From the NCBI GenBank assembly GCA_964019425.1, contig OZ025841.1:186001-250000 (forward strand): DNA of 64,000 bases, read 5' to 3'. Below the pieces are notes generated by a model that made no database searches, was not told the origin of the DNA, and saw nothing but the letters and a program-made list of their open reading frames with translations. The stretch is from Flectonema sp. DT1601. Taxonomy: Eukaryota; Euglenozoa; Diplonemea; Diplonemida; Diplonemidae. Both the position numbers and the translations under genes were made by a program. Shown here piece by piece: positions 28,044 through 36,396 of this stretch (the first letter of the stretch is position 1; each line of letters starts with the position of its first letter).

Positions 28044-29632
28044 ATTGCTTAATATTGTAGTAATTTCTCAGGTTTTCTATACAAAAAAAAAAAGTAAAAA
28101 AAAAAAACAATAAATCAAACCTGAAGCTTACCCTCAGCGACATGTAATTTATGTAACTTCTTTTGAAGCAAGTTATGACGAATGAGAGCAGCAACCCAAA
28201 AGGCAATTCCAAACGAGAGCCCGAACAGAATCCACCCAATCGTTTTGAACATATCAGGAGTTCCGTAGATTTGACCCTTCAGAAGATCAGCTTCTCCAGG
28301 CGGGAGATGAATAAGCTGCTCAAAATACATAATAGGAACATATGTCCCAGTGAGATTGCAAGTTTTTGGAACTGGACCATCTTTAGATGAGACTTCACAA
28401 AGCCAAGGTTCCATCAAAATGTTTACCTGAATTCTTTGTTCAGCCGCAACAGAGTTTCCTGTAATTGGTTCGATGTATATATTTGTGTCATCTCTGCTTC
28501 TATTTGGAACAAAAGCCATAGTTATGTTCTTCAGATACTCAGGATCAGCATCTAAGAACATCGGTTTTGATAGGAATATAGACGCTCCCTGGGAAACTGT
28601 AACATTAACGACACCATCCTTCGCGGTTTCCATGTTATGTGTTCTGCCAAACTTCGATGTAGCACTGAAGGTTTCCGGACTCAGAACATAACGGTGAGTC
28701 TTTATTCCTAAATAGGTAAAATGGTCTTTGAAATTAATTGCAACAACAGCAGGCATGGCGTCAATAAATAAATCAATAACTGGATCTGGGTTTGGAGAGA
28801 ACTGCCATCCATCAGTTCCAGTAATCTCCGGTGCAAGAGGCCAAAATTCAGAAAGGTTAGTCTTTCCACACCATTCTGTGAAGGTAGCAGTTAAATGATA
28901 ATCTGATGTACCACTGTACTGAACTGATGGTTTTTTATAGAAATCAGGAGTGTCAATGTGTTGTAATGCAATGTAAGGAGCAAGTCCCGTAGGTCTTGGC
29001 ATACCCATAGAATCAATTACATTACACAAATAGGAGAGAACTGGGTCATCGAATCCCCAAATCATCTCCTCAGCAGTTTTGTGGAGGATGAGCCCTTCGT
29101 TGTGGAGTTTCATTCGCTCCATCAGAACTGGCTTAACGATATCCCAGATGTGATCACCGTTTGGAAGGGTAAGCGTTTTAACTGCCAACAGAGCACCTTG
29201 CAAAGCAAAGTTAGGCGCATACACCATAGCTTTCAAGTCCCATTTTGGATCAGTTCTCTCCGGAAGAAAGACATTGTAATTGTGGTATGTGAATTTAATT
29301 TTCTCTTTGTTTTCTATCCAAGTAACGTCTTCTCTCCAGTCAAACATTCGGTAGACGTAAGGACCTAACCTGTCTAGTATTGGTTTATCACCATTAAGGA
29401 ATCCATCAGGGTTTGTTAAGTTCCATAAGTAGTAATCATTATAAATAGGTGATCCGTACCCACCGTGATCTACCCAGGGTTCGAATAGAGCTGCGTCGTT
29501 GTCTTTGAGGGGAATCATGTCCTCAGCTTGTTTCGTGACGATGTGTGATATTAAAAACTGAATTGACAATCCTCCTACAAACATCAACAATCCAAACAGG
29601 GCTAGAACCCCTGCAGAACATTTTATCGCCAT
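27956..29632 (-). CDS. CD36/LIMP-2 family membrane protein 1, two exons
   Basis: Exons 28121-29632 and 27956-28009, giving 521 aa. It belongs to the CD36/SR-B/LIMP-2 family: an N-terminal membrane helix (about 8-32), a large luminal ectodomain with family-like segments (LWNLTNPDGFLNG, GPYVYRMFDWRED, KFTYHNYNVFLPERT) and a C-terminal helix (GWILFGLSFGIAFWVAALI) at about 463-483. Members bind lipids or lysosomal enzymes. The unspliced frame ends ...GKLQV-stop. A 111-nt intron (CAG/GTTTGATTT ... AAACAG/GAT) instead adds an acidic cytosolic tail with GDYQRV, a YxxPhi sorting motif, ending EESEEE. The neighbouring paralogue has the same intron position and a similar tail, which makes this exon convincing. 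Endosomal or lysosomal targeting is inferred. The acceptor CTTTCTAAACAG is at 29671-29672. Confidence 0.88.
28010..28120 (-). other. Intron of CD36-like gene 1
   Basis: A 111-nt phase-0 intron near the 3' end of the coding region. On the coding strand it starts GTTTGATTTATTG followed by T13 and T11 tracts, and ends with a run of about 26 A's plus CAG. The T and A tracts are complementary. The splice is supported by conservation of position and tail sequence in the second CD36-like gene. Confidence 0.75.
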
Positions 29633-29670
29633 CTTTTCTTTTTTTTTTTTTTTTTTGCTTTTTACGTTAC

Positions 29671-29690
29671 CTGTTTAGAAAGTAATCAAT
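29671..29690 (-). promoter_or_regulatory. Predicted trans-splice acceptor for CD36-like gene 1
   Basis: On the minus strand TTGATTACTTTCTAAACAG (AG at 29671-29672) lies 38 nt before the ATG, with an A18 run in the leader. Confidence 0.45.
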
Positions 29691-29738
29691 TTTTTTAATA
29701 AAGTAAGTTATATTGAGAAAAAACAATGTCTGATAAAA

Positions 29739-29856
29739 TTTTTTGTTTGTGCACGATACTGTAAACCGACTTAAACTGATAAAGCTAAAGGAGGTTTACG
29801 AGTGCTGTCCTAACAGTTCTCTTTCATTCTTACAATACTCATTAAAATGCAAAAAA
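29739..29856 (+). repeat. Repeat family A, copy 2
   Basis: Same element as 17199-17325. Its stem is fully Watson-Crick (GTAAACC with GGTTTAC, flanked by GCAC with GTGC), where the other copy has a wobble pair. It ends ATGCAAAAAA followed by an A-rich tail. It sits about 110 bp upstream of CD36-like gene 1, antisense to it. Confidence 0.65.
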
Positions 29857-30831
29857 CAAAAAAAGAAGAGGGGGAAAAATAAAAAAATAAAAAATCCGAT
29901 CCAAATTTCTTTATAATCAGTCATCTTCCAAATATGTTGGAACAACTCGACGAATAGAGTGACAACATGTTGGAACCTAAATAAGGAAAGACAACTCCGC
30001 TACAACAAAAGAGGAAAGCTGAAGCAGTCGCGAACACGCCACTCGCAAAAACTAGTTGCAAATAAGCGAGATTACCAATCAATTAAAAACTGTTGGTAGC
30101 ACAATAGACTGACATAAAAAGGAAAGCAGAGACAAGTCTTTTTATCTCTCTTTTTTTTTTTTTTTAAGAAAACAAAAAATATTAAAAAACGACTTCCAAA
30201 AAATGAAACAACACAACAAAACAAAACACAACACACTCTCAGGTGCAAGCATGTTGTGATTTTGTTGTAGTGCCTATGAGCTGAGAGTTTACAATAACAC
30301 GATTACACCACAAGCTTTCTCTCTCAGCCCCGTGACAAGAAGACCAACCAGGGGTAGCACAGAGACAAAAAATAGGACGGGAAATTTTCTCCTAACCAAT
30401 AAACAAATATTTTGTAGAAGAGCTTCACTACCAACCGGAAGTAACGAAAGGCCAATCTCACGCAGTCCGGAAGTGCAGCTGCAACATGAATATACTGAGT
30501 TATAAATAAACCCAAACAATGAAGAAAAAAAAAAGTGAGGGGAAACGAGACTAAACTGCACACAAACGAAAGAAACGTACACGAGAACACAGCTCATGCT
30601 ATCAGAGAACAAGTACTTACATCACAAACACATAGAACGCTCAAACATTAACACATTAGCAAGAATCACTCGTAGGAAGGTTCACACAGCAGTTTCTATT
30701 TCGATATTTTCTGAGAAAAGACTTCCTTCGAAATCACTCGGGCACTGTTTAACTGCCAAACTTATTTCAGTTTATCGACGTCGGAGTGCAAGTAAAACAA
30801 AAAAAAAAAAAAAAGTAAGATTTTTTGATAA

Positions 30832-30866
30832 AACGTGCACAAACAGGGAGCTGTCAAGTGTACGTT
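30832..30866. ncRNA. Long stem-loop
   Basis: AACGTGCAC pairs with GTGTACGTT (nine pairs, one wobble). Inside it ACAG pairs with CTGT around a GGAG loop. It is stable for its length, but the identity is unknown and there are no neighbouring RNA signals. Confidence 0.3.
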
Positions 30867-30966
30867 AAAGACCTGAAAAGGTGTGGGGAGAATGAAAAAA
30901 AAAAAAAAAAAAAAAACAGATCAGAATGTATTTCTTAGACACATGAACACAGACAGGGTTTTGACA

Positions 30967-31002
30967 CTTCCACGTGGAAGGCGATGAGGACTCGTAATCC
31001 TC
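30967..31002 (+). other. tRNA-arm-like hairpins, probable relic or coincidence
   Basis: GAGGA-CTCGTAA-TCCTC (30986-31002) has the 5-bp stem and 7-nt loop of an anticodon arm, with U33 and a CGU (Thr) anticodon. It is preceded by a CTTCC/GGAAG hairpin where a D arm would lie. No T arm with GGTTCRANTCC or acceptor stem follows. It is at most a degraded tRNA. Confidence 0.2.
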
Positions 31003-31335
31003 TACATCAACACACTTTATCAAGATAATCTTTTGAATGCAGCGACTGAATGTGTAGTGGCTTAGTGCCTTTAACGATTCTATGCAATATATTGACTACA
31101 TCTTAATAAAACCCTCGGGGAAGAAGAAAAAAAAAAAAACGAAAAACGAAGAAATCGAAGAGCTACAACCAGCACTACCGTAGAGTGATATATTTCGGTG
31201 TAATTATCACTTGAAAATAAGTATCTAATCTATGAAGTTAACGATTAGGAAGCATATAGAGCCCTGACGTGATGGATTAATCATCTGTTTTCTTCGATAG
31301 ATAGTCCTTTTTTTTTTTCAAACGTAAGATGTATT

Positions 31336-32993
31336 CTACGCGCCTTCCTCACTGCTTTCGTCGTCGGAGCTGCGTCCCACGGCAGCGTATTCTCCTTGCT
31401 GTTTGTTTGTTGGGTTTTTAATGGGTTTCTTTTTTTTGATAATAACGAAAAATTAACATTAAGAAAACAAATTTATACCTCAGCATTAGTTTTGAAACCC
31501 TTCATGTGCTTCTTGTGTGTTTTGATGTGACGGAATAAGAAGGCAATCCAAATAGCAACAGCGAGGGAAAGACCAAGAACGATCCAACCGATTGTACGAA
31601 ATAATTGTGGGGTTCCGTAGATCTGTCCTTTTAAAAGATCAGCTTCTCCAAATGGGATTTCTACAATCTGCTCCATGTGGAAAAGAGGAATAAATCTTCC
31701 CTGCTCTCCTCCGATGAAACAGTCTTTTGGAACTGGACCATCTTCACTTCCGAGATATTTACAGAGTTCATTATCCATTAAGATATTAACTTGAATTCTT
31801 TCCCATGCAGCAATAGCGTCTCCAGTAATTGTCTCAACCAGGATAGCAGTATCGTCACGGGTACGGTTGGCAGGAGCCATGTCAAGTTGGCGATGGTAGT
31901 ACGGATCAGCGTCTAGAAAGTGAGGCTTCGATGCAAACAAAGGAGCACCCTGTACTGAGGTCAAGTTTACTAATCCATATGGAGCTCCGTTGTGGTGGGT
32001 GATTCCAAACTCGGTGTCATTCTGCCAAGTAGTTTGTTGGAGTTCGTATCTGTGAGCGTGGATTCCTCTGAATGTTTCTTTACCAACATCTTCAAGGCTA
32101 ACAACAACTATAAGAGAATCAATAAAGAGTTTCTCAACCTTTTTTGGACTTGGTGGAAACTGCCATCCATCAGATCCGGTCAATTCTGGAGCCAACTTCC
32201 AATAGTCTGACAAATCTTCGTGTCCACACCAATTTCTGAACTGAGCAGTTAGTCTGTAGTCACTAATTCCATTGTACTGAGTAGATGACTTCGCATAGAA
32301 CGCTGGAGTATCAACACTCTGAAGACCAACAAATGAACTCAAACCTGCAGGAACTGGAATGTTCATAGTCACCAATAATTGAATTACCCACTCAATAAGT
32401 GGATCTGTGTATCCAAATAAAGCTTCATTTACAGTCTTAAAGATGAATAATCCTTCATTGTGAACCTTAAGGCGATGTCTGATACGACCGTAAACTAAAT
32501 CGAGCTCGACCTTGTTGATTTGACCTGCCCAAAGAGCTTGGTTAAGTGCAACTACTACTCCTTGTAATGCAAAGTTGGGAAGGACAACTGGTTCATTACG
32601 GCTTAGCGACTTAGGTGTTCTCTCAGGTAAAAATACGTTGTAGTTGTGGTAGGTAAAACTTATATTTTCACCAGACCATTGAACGTTTTCTCTCCAATCA
32701 AACATTCTGTATACGTATGGTCCGACTTTTTCTACTTTTGGAATTCCTCCTTTCAATACATCTTCGTGGTTTGTTAAGTTCCACACGTAAAAGTAATTAT
32801 ATATTGGTGATCCAAAACCACCGTGATCAACCCACGGCTGATACAGAGCGGAATCATCGTTTTTCAAAGGAACCATATCATCGGCTTGAGTTTGCACGAT
32901 GTGAGTCATTAGAAATTGAATCGCAACACCTCCGATGAACATCGCAATACCAAACACCAACAACATGATGACATTGCAGTACAAGATACGCAT
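31336..32993 (-). CDS. CD36/LIMP-2 family membrane protein 2, two exons
   Basis: Exons 31479-32993 and 31336-31398, giving 525 aa. It is a clear paralogue of the downstream CD36-like gene along its length: N-terminal helix (about 8-32), VWNLTNHEDVLKGG, GPYVYRMFDWREN, SFTYHNYNVFLPERT, and a C-terminal helix (GWIVLGLSLAVAIWIAFLF). A phase-0 intron of 80 nt (GAG/GTATAAATTTG ... AACAAACAG/CAA) is needed to reach the last exon. That exon encodes QGEYAAVGRSS and an acidic DDESSEEGA end. GEYAAV corresponds to GDYQRV of the paralogue, a YxxPhi-type sorting signal. The two genes are a diverged tandem duplication with conserved intron position. Lipid or enzyme receptor activity on endolysosomal or plasma membrane is inferred. 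The 5' acceptor is less clear, probably the AAG near 33016. Confidence 0.88.
31399..31478 (-). other. Intron of CD36-like gene 2
   Basis: An 80-nt phase-0 intron, donor GAG/GTATAA, acceptor AAACAAACAG/CAA. Without splicing the frame ends one codon after GAG. Position and phase match the intron of CD36-like gene 1. Confidence 0.75.
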
Positions 32994-33309
32994 TTTGTTA
33001 CTATTTTTTTGGTAGCTTTATTATAAAAATAAAAATAAAAATAAACAACACAATTTGTATGGGGTTAACAAAAACTGTTACAGTGCACTATATTATATTG
33101 CATCTGCGAATAAGAAAAAAGGGATACCACAACGTGATGTGTCAGTAAAAAAAAAAACCATCAACATAACAACCTGCAATACAGGTAATAGGTTAGAGAA
33201 GGATACCCAAGTTGCTGGCAAGTTTATTTCTTTTGTTCTGTTTTCCTTTTTTTTATATCAAGTGTTGTGTTGTCTGAGCAACATATTTTCAAAATTTAAC
33301 AATCAATCT
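32994..33309. other. Spacer upstream of CD36-like gene 2
   Basis: A 316-bp AT-rich spacer with the CD36-like gene 2 leader and the 3' end of the RNA cyclase gene. It has an AAAAAT repeat at 33026-33048 (T-rich on the coding strand) that could act as the polypyrimidine tract. No other gene is visible. Confidence 0.5.
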
Positions 33310-34389
33310 TCAGTTAGAGCGGAACCCAATGCCATCACAAGTTATGATGACGTTACCAGTATCACCATGGGGTTCCACAGTGAACTTTGCTCCAAGCATA
33401 TCTTCAGCAACTTCGATTGCGCATTTTGTATGGTCAGTTAGTGGTGGAGCTAAGAAACGTGATCGACCATCTGCGAGGGCAGAAAAAATGATTACTTGAT
33501 CTTGCAGATGCTCGTCTACAGCAACACCCTGAGCAAACTTTACAGCGTCCGCGGCAACAGTTTCGAATGTAGCACCTCTTTCTTTAAGTGCTGAACTTCC
33601 CAATCGACATCCTGTCGTCGATTCGACGACGATGACAGCACCAGCTCCATGACCATTGGCATCCGAGACTTCCATCTCTATGTTGACTTCACAATTTTTT
33701 AATTCTTCTGTTTCTGAAATACGTTTCAATACAAGTCTTCTTAACTTCGAACAGTCAGCATCAGATCGACTACCTTTTGGGGTTACAAATACCTTCCCCC
33801 AAACACTCTTTGGAAGACCAGGGTCGAGTAACTCAACTGGTTTGAGTGACATAGTTCGGGTAATCTTTAATGCCACTGATCCTCCACCTTTTGGGAATAC
33901 TCCACGTCGATAGTTTCCGAGAGAGACGTCAATTCCAAATAAACGAGCAGTTGGTAAGAATACTCGAAGCATATAATCAAGTGGTGGTGAGAAGGCTACA
34001 TCAGTCCCACCCTTGACAGTTAAGAATGAGTTTCCTGGTTTACCGAAAGCGAGTAGAGGAAGAGCTGTTTGAACTAACAATGAAGTACTACCAGCAGTAA
34101 TTGCATCAACAGTGACAGATGTATCTTCAGATGGTGCCTCTTGATAGTATTTTGGATTTGGAGTAAACGTCGCTTCACAACTTCCGATTTCAGCCCCTTC
34201 CAAACTTCCTCCAACAATCTCCCTACAGATCTTAACACCTGCTAAGTGTTGTGATCTGAATCCAGCAGGTTTTCTTGACCCTCTAATGTTTACCATTCTA
34301 ATAGGCTGTCCTGTTATCGCAGCATAAGCAAATCCATTGCGAAGGATTTGACCTCCTCCCTGACTTCCATTTATAACACGATGAGCCAT
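33310..34389 (-). CDS. RNA 3'-terminal phosphate cyclase
   Basis: A 359-aa RtcA-family enzyme that converts an RNA 3'-phosphate to a 2',3'-cyclic phosphate using ATP through an enzyme-AMP intermediate. The N-terminal signature GSQGGGQILRNGFAYAAITG and NIRGSRKPAGFRSQHLAGV match the family, as does the glycine-rich KGGGSVALKI. The likely nucleotidyl-accepting histidine is His320 in LTDHTKCAIEV, at the position of the catalytic His of RtcA. Length is normal for the family (about 340-370). The small insert domain is present at about 185-280. The start is firm: an excellent acceptor (CTTCACCTCCCCCTTCCCTAG) ends 14 nt before the ATG. The nucleolar relative Rcl1 lacks the catalytic His, which argues for RTCA here. 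Probably acts in RNA repair or processing in the nucleus. Confidence 0.93.
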   Translation of the reverse strand: MAHRVINGSQGGGQILRNGFAYAAITGQPIRMVNIRGSRKPAGFRSQHLAGVKICREIVGGSLEGAEIGSCEATFTPNPKYYQEAPSEDTSVTVDAITAGSTSLLVQTALPLLAFGKPGNSFLTVKGGTDVAFSPPLDYMLRVFLPTARLFGIDVSLGNYRRGVFPKGGGSVALKITRTMSLKPVELLDPGLPKSVWGKVFVTPKGSRSDADCSKLRRLVLKRISETEELKNCEVNIEMEVSDANGHGAGAVIVVESTTGCRLGSSALKERGATFETVAADAVKFAQGVAVDEHLQDQVIIFSALADGRSRFLAPPLTDHTKCAIEVAEDMLGAKFTVEPHGDTGNVIITCDGIGFRSN

Positions 34390-34403
34390 ATCTTAAGGTA
34401 TGT

Positions 34404-34426
34404 CTAGGGAAGGGGGAGGTGAAGCT
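34404..34426 (-). promoter_or_regulatory. Predicted trans-splice acceptor for the RNA cyclase gene
   Basis: On the minus strand an uninterrupted C/T-rich tract of about 20 bases ends in CCCTAG (AG at 34404-34405), 14 nt before the ATG. It is the most C-rich acceptor seen here. Confidence 0.65.
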
Positions 34427-34657
34427 AATATAACATATCTTGTGTTTGATAATGACATCATTCGACTAAATCAGTTAAGCTAACTAACTGGTGACTCATA
34501 AACAACAAATCGAAAACCCGGAAGGGTCTCAAAACACAAATAGACAAAGTGTAAATGGGTGGTTTAGATGCAACCACAACTGACAATGCAGTGGGTGAAT
34601 AGTTCTTTTCTCAATACTATTTGTGAAAACTAATGCGCTTTCTGGGTTAGTTGAAAA

Positions 34658-35812
34658 TTATGCGAATCTTCGCCCGTTAACTTTCTTAATATTGCGAACA
34701 ACTTTGGGAAGCTCACTTCCACTCATAGGATAAAGAGTTCTTCCTAATACTAATGAACTAATAGAAGTATCAACTACAGCATTATTAGTTCCACAAAACA
34801 AGTCGGGTATACCAGGACCACAACCAGCTGAGGGTACCGCAAAACCCTCTTCAAGAAGGATGTGTTTTCGTTGTACGGATGTCAGTTTTGGAACTTTTGG
34901 TGGTCTCTTTCGAGGTTTTCCTAACACGTGATGTGACTTCCCATTTCCAGTTATTAATTTACCACCTAAAGAGTCGATTTGATAGGCTCTCGGATGCCTA
35001 CCAGTCAGGTACTTCGGTGGAGCTCCTGCTAACATGTTCCGTGTCGGAGGATGGGGTTGTAGGTCAGTCTTTGAAAGTTTTACAGCTGTTAATATTCTAA
35101 TAGATGAAGGTGTTTTATCGAATGTGGGTGACATTAGACCATTGCATTCTCCTTTATCATGTCCTTTTAATAGAGCTGTGTCGGTACCATCAAATGTAAT
35201 ACAGAAAGTAATTCCACTGTAGGCGAATGATAATCGAAAATCAGTTCGAAATTTCACAGCGTGGGATGAAAGGGTTCCGTCTTTCGCAGTTATCCGAATA
35301 GTGTTCGTTGATGTTAAGTAGATTTCTGAAATCGGACAATCAAACTCTGAAACACTCCACTTTGGACTTAATGCTAATCCACCACCAGCTTGAGTCCATA
35401 TAATCGAAGGTAAGTCGTCACGAGTGATGTGAATATCTTCTAATTCGTAACACGATTTCAATCTCGATGAGGTAGCAGCAGCTATAACAGAATCATGTTC
35501 ATCATTACTACTTGTTGGACTACTACTTCTTGTAACGATTGCTTTGCAAGTCCATTCATGTTTCCATTGAGACGTTGATACCAATTCGATGTCAATTCTG
35601 AGTTGTTCTCCTGTATTCCCACTGAAGCTGGTTTTTAGTTTTCTACCTCCGACTTTTTCTGATGAGCAGGTTCCGAATCTGAATGTATTGTCAAAAAGTC
35701 CGATTTCAACTACACGACTCCCTCCCACACGAGCTATGTCAATGTACAAGTCCTGCAGACCTACTTCAGTACACATTCTGCAGCACCACATGCCTTCTAG
35801 CCGTTCTCTCAT
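34658..35812 (-). CDS. Unrecognised conserved-looking protein
   Basis: A 384-aa protein from the ATG at 35812. I do not recognise the family. The N-terminal two thirds alternate short hydrophobic strands (DLYIDIARV, RVVEIGLFD, LRIDIELVS, RLSFAYSGITFCITFDG), suggesting a beta-rich fold. The C-terminal third is basic (GKPRKRPPKVPKL) and ends in KKVNGRRFA. Cysteines cluster at the start (WCCRMC). It has no signal peptide, membrane helix or coiled coil. The frame remains open upstream to 35881 through an A24 tract coding for eight lysines, which is more likely leader or intron sequence. A short upstream exon (35998-36011, ATG GCT GGA GTT GG/GTAAGA) could splice in frame, so the true N-terminus is uncertain. 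Confidence 0.65.
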   Translation of the reverse strand: MRERLEGMWCCRMCTEVGLQDLYIDIARVGGSRVVEIGLFDNTFRFGTCSSEKVGGRKLKTSFSGNTGEQLRIDIELVSTSQWKHEWTCKAIVTRSSSPTSSNDEHDSVIAAATSSRLKSCYELEDIHITRDDLPSIIWTQAGGGLALSPKWSVSEFDCPISEIYLTSTNTIRITAKDGTLSSHAVKFRTDFRLSFAYSGITFCITFDGTDTALLKGHDKGECNGLMSPTFDKTPSSIRILTAVKLSKTDLQPHPPTRNMLAGAPPKYLTGRHPRAYQIDSLGGKLITGNGKSHHVLGKPRKRPPKVPKLTSVQRKHILLEEGFAVPSAGCGPGIPDLFCGTNNAVVDTSISSLVLGRTLYPMSGSELPKVVRNIKKVNGRRFA

Positions 35813-36396
35813 TTTTTTTTTTTTTTTTTTTTTTTTTCCCCTTTCAGCAGATTGCCTGTTTTCACTAAAGTAGTTTATCATGTCAGAAACACTGTAAATT
35901 CCCGTGAAATAAAATTGTTTTTTGCAATATATTTATATTTTTTTCTTCTTTTTTTTTTTTTTTTTAGAAAAAGGTTTAAAGGCAGGGCTTTTCTTACCCA
36001 ACTCCAGCCATGCTTAAAACAATAAAAAGATAATTATGGGAGGAAATGAATAATAGAAAAGTAAAAAGGTTCATCTTTCGACGAGGTGTAGAAGAATAAG
36101 AACGACAACAACACTTGCGGGTAAATAGGTGGTGGTGGTTTGTTCACTTTTTTTTTCCCCCTTTTTTTTTTTTTTTTTTTTTCTTTATTTAAAACTCCAG
36201 AACACAAAGCATGAAGGAATGACTTGCCCGACCTGAGACGATTTCGTGAAAACGATGGTCCCGTGTCGGGTCACTAAGCAAAAGGAGATTGCAGCTGAGA
36301 TTGACAACACAATAAATTAGACATCAACTAACTCAGAGAAAACAGCTGTTGTCAGTAAGGAGAATCAACATAAATGAGAGATAAAGAGGAGGAGGA
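35813..36396. other. Leader region with A/T homopolymers
   Basis: It contains an A24 tract (minus strand, 35813-35836), T and A runs at 35952-35965 and 36162-36182, and a possible tiny first exon at 35998-36011 preceded by TTTTTATTGTTTTAAG. The remainder (36010-36396) is spacer and 3' UTR of the BRO1-domain gene. Confidence 0.45.

Larger units (their letters stand above)
29633..31335. other. 1.7-kb spacer between the two CD36-like genes
   Basis: It holds a copy of repeat family A (29739-29856), a strong stem-loop at 30832-30866, a tRNA-anticodon-like hairpin at 30967-31002 and several homopolymers (for example A's at 30895-30916). No protein gene is visible on either strand. Confidence 0.5.

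Noticed and set aside
30289-30612. Minus-strand 107-codon frame with apparent membrane segments
   Set aside because: Phe/Ser/Val-rich translation of pyrimidine-rich spacer; no conserved motif, and an overlapping frame looks equally plausible.
30967-31002. Functional tRNA-Thr(CGU)
   Set aside because: There is an anticodon-like arm only; no T arm, acceptor stem or box B sequence follows.
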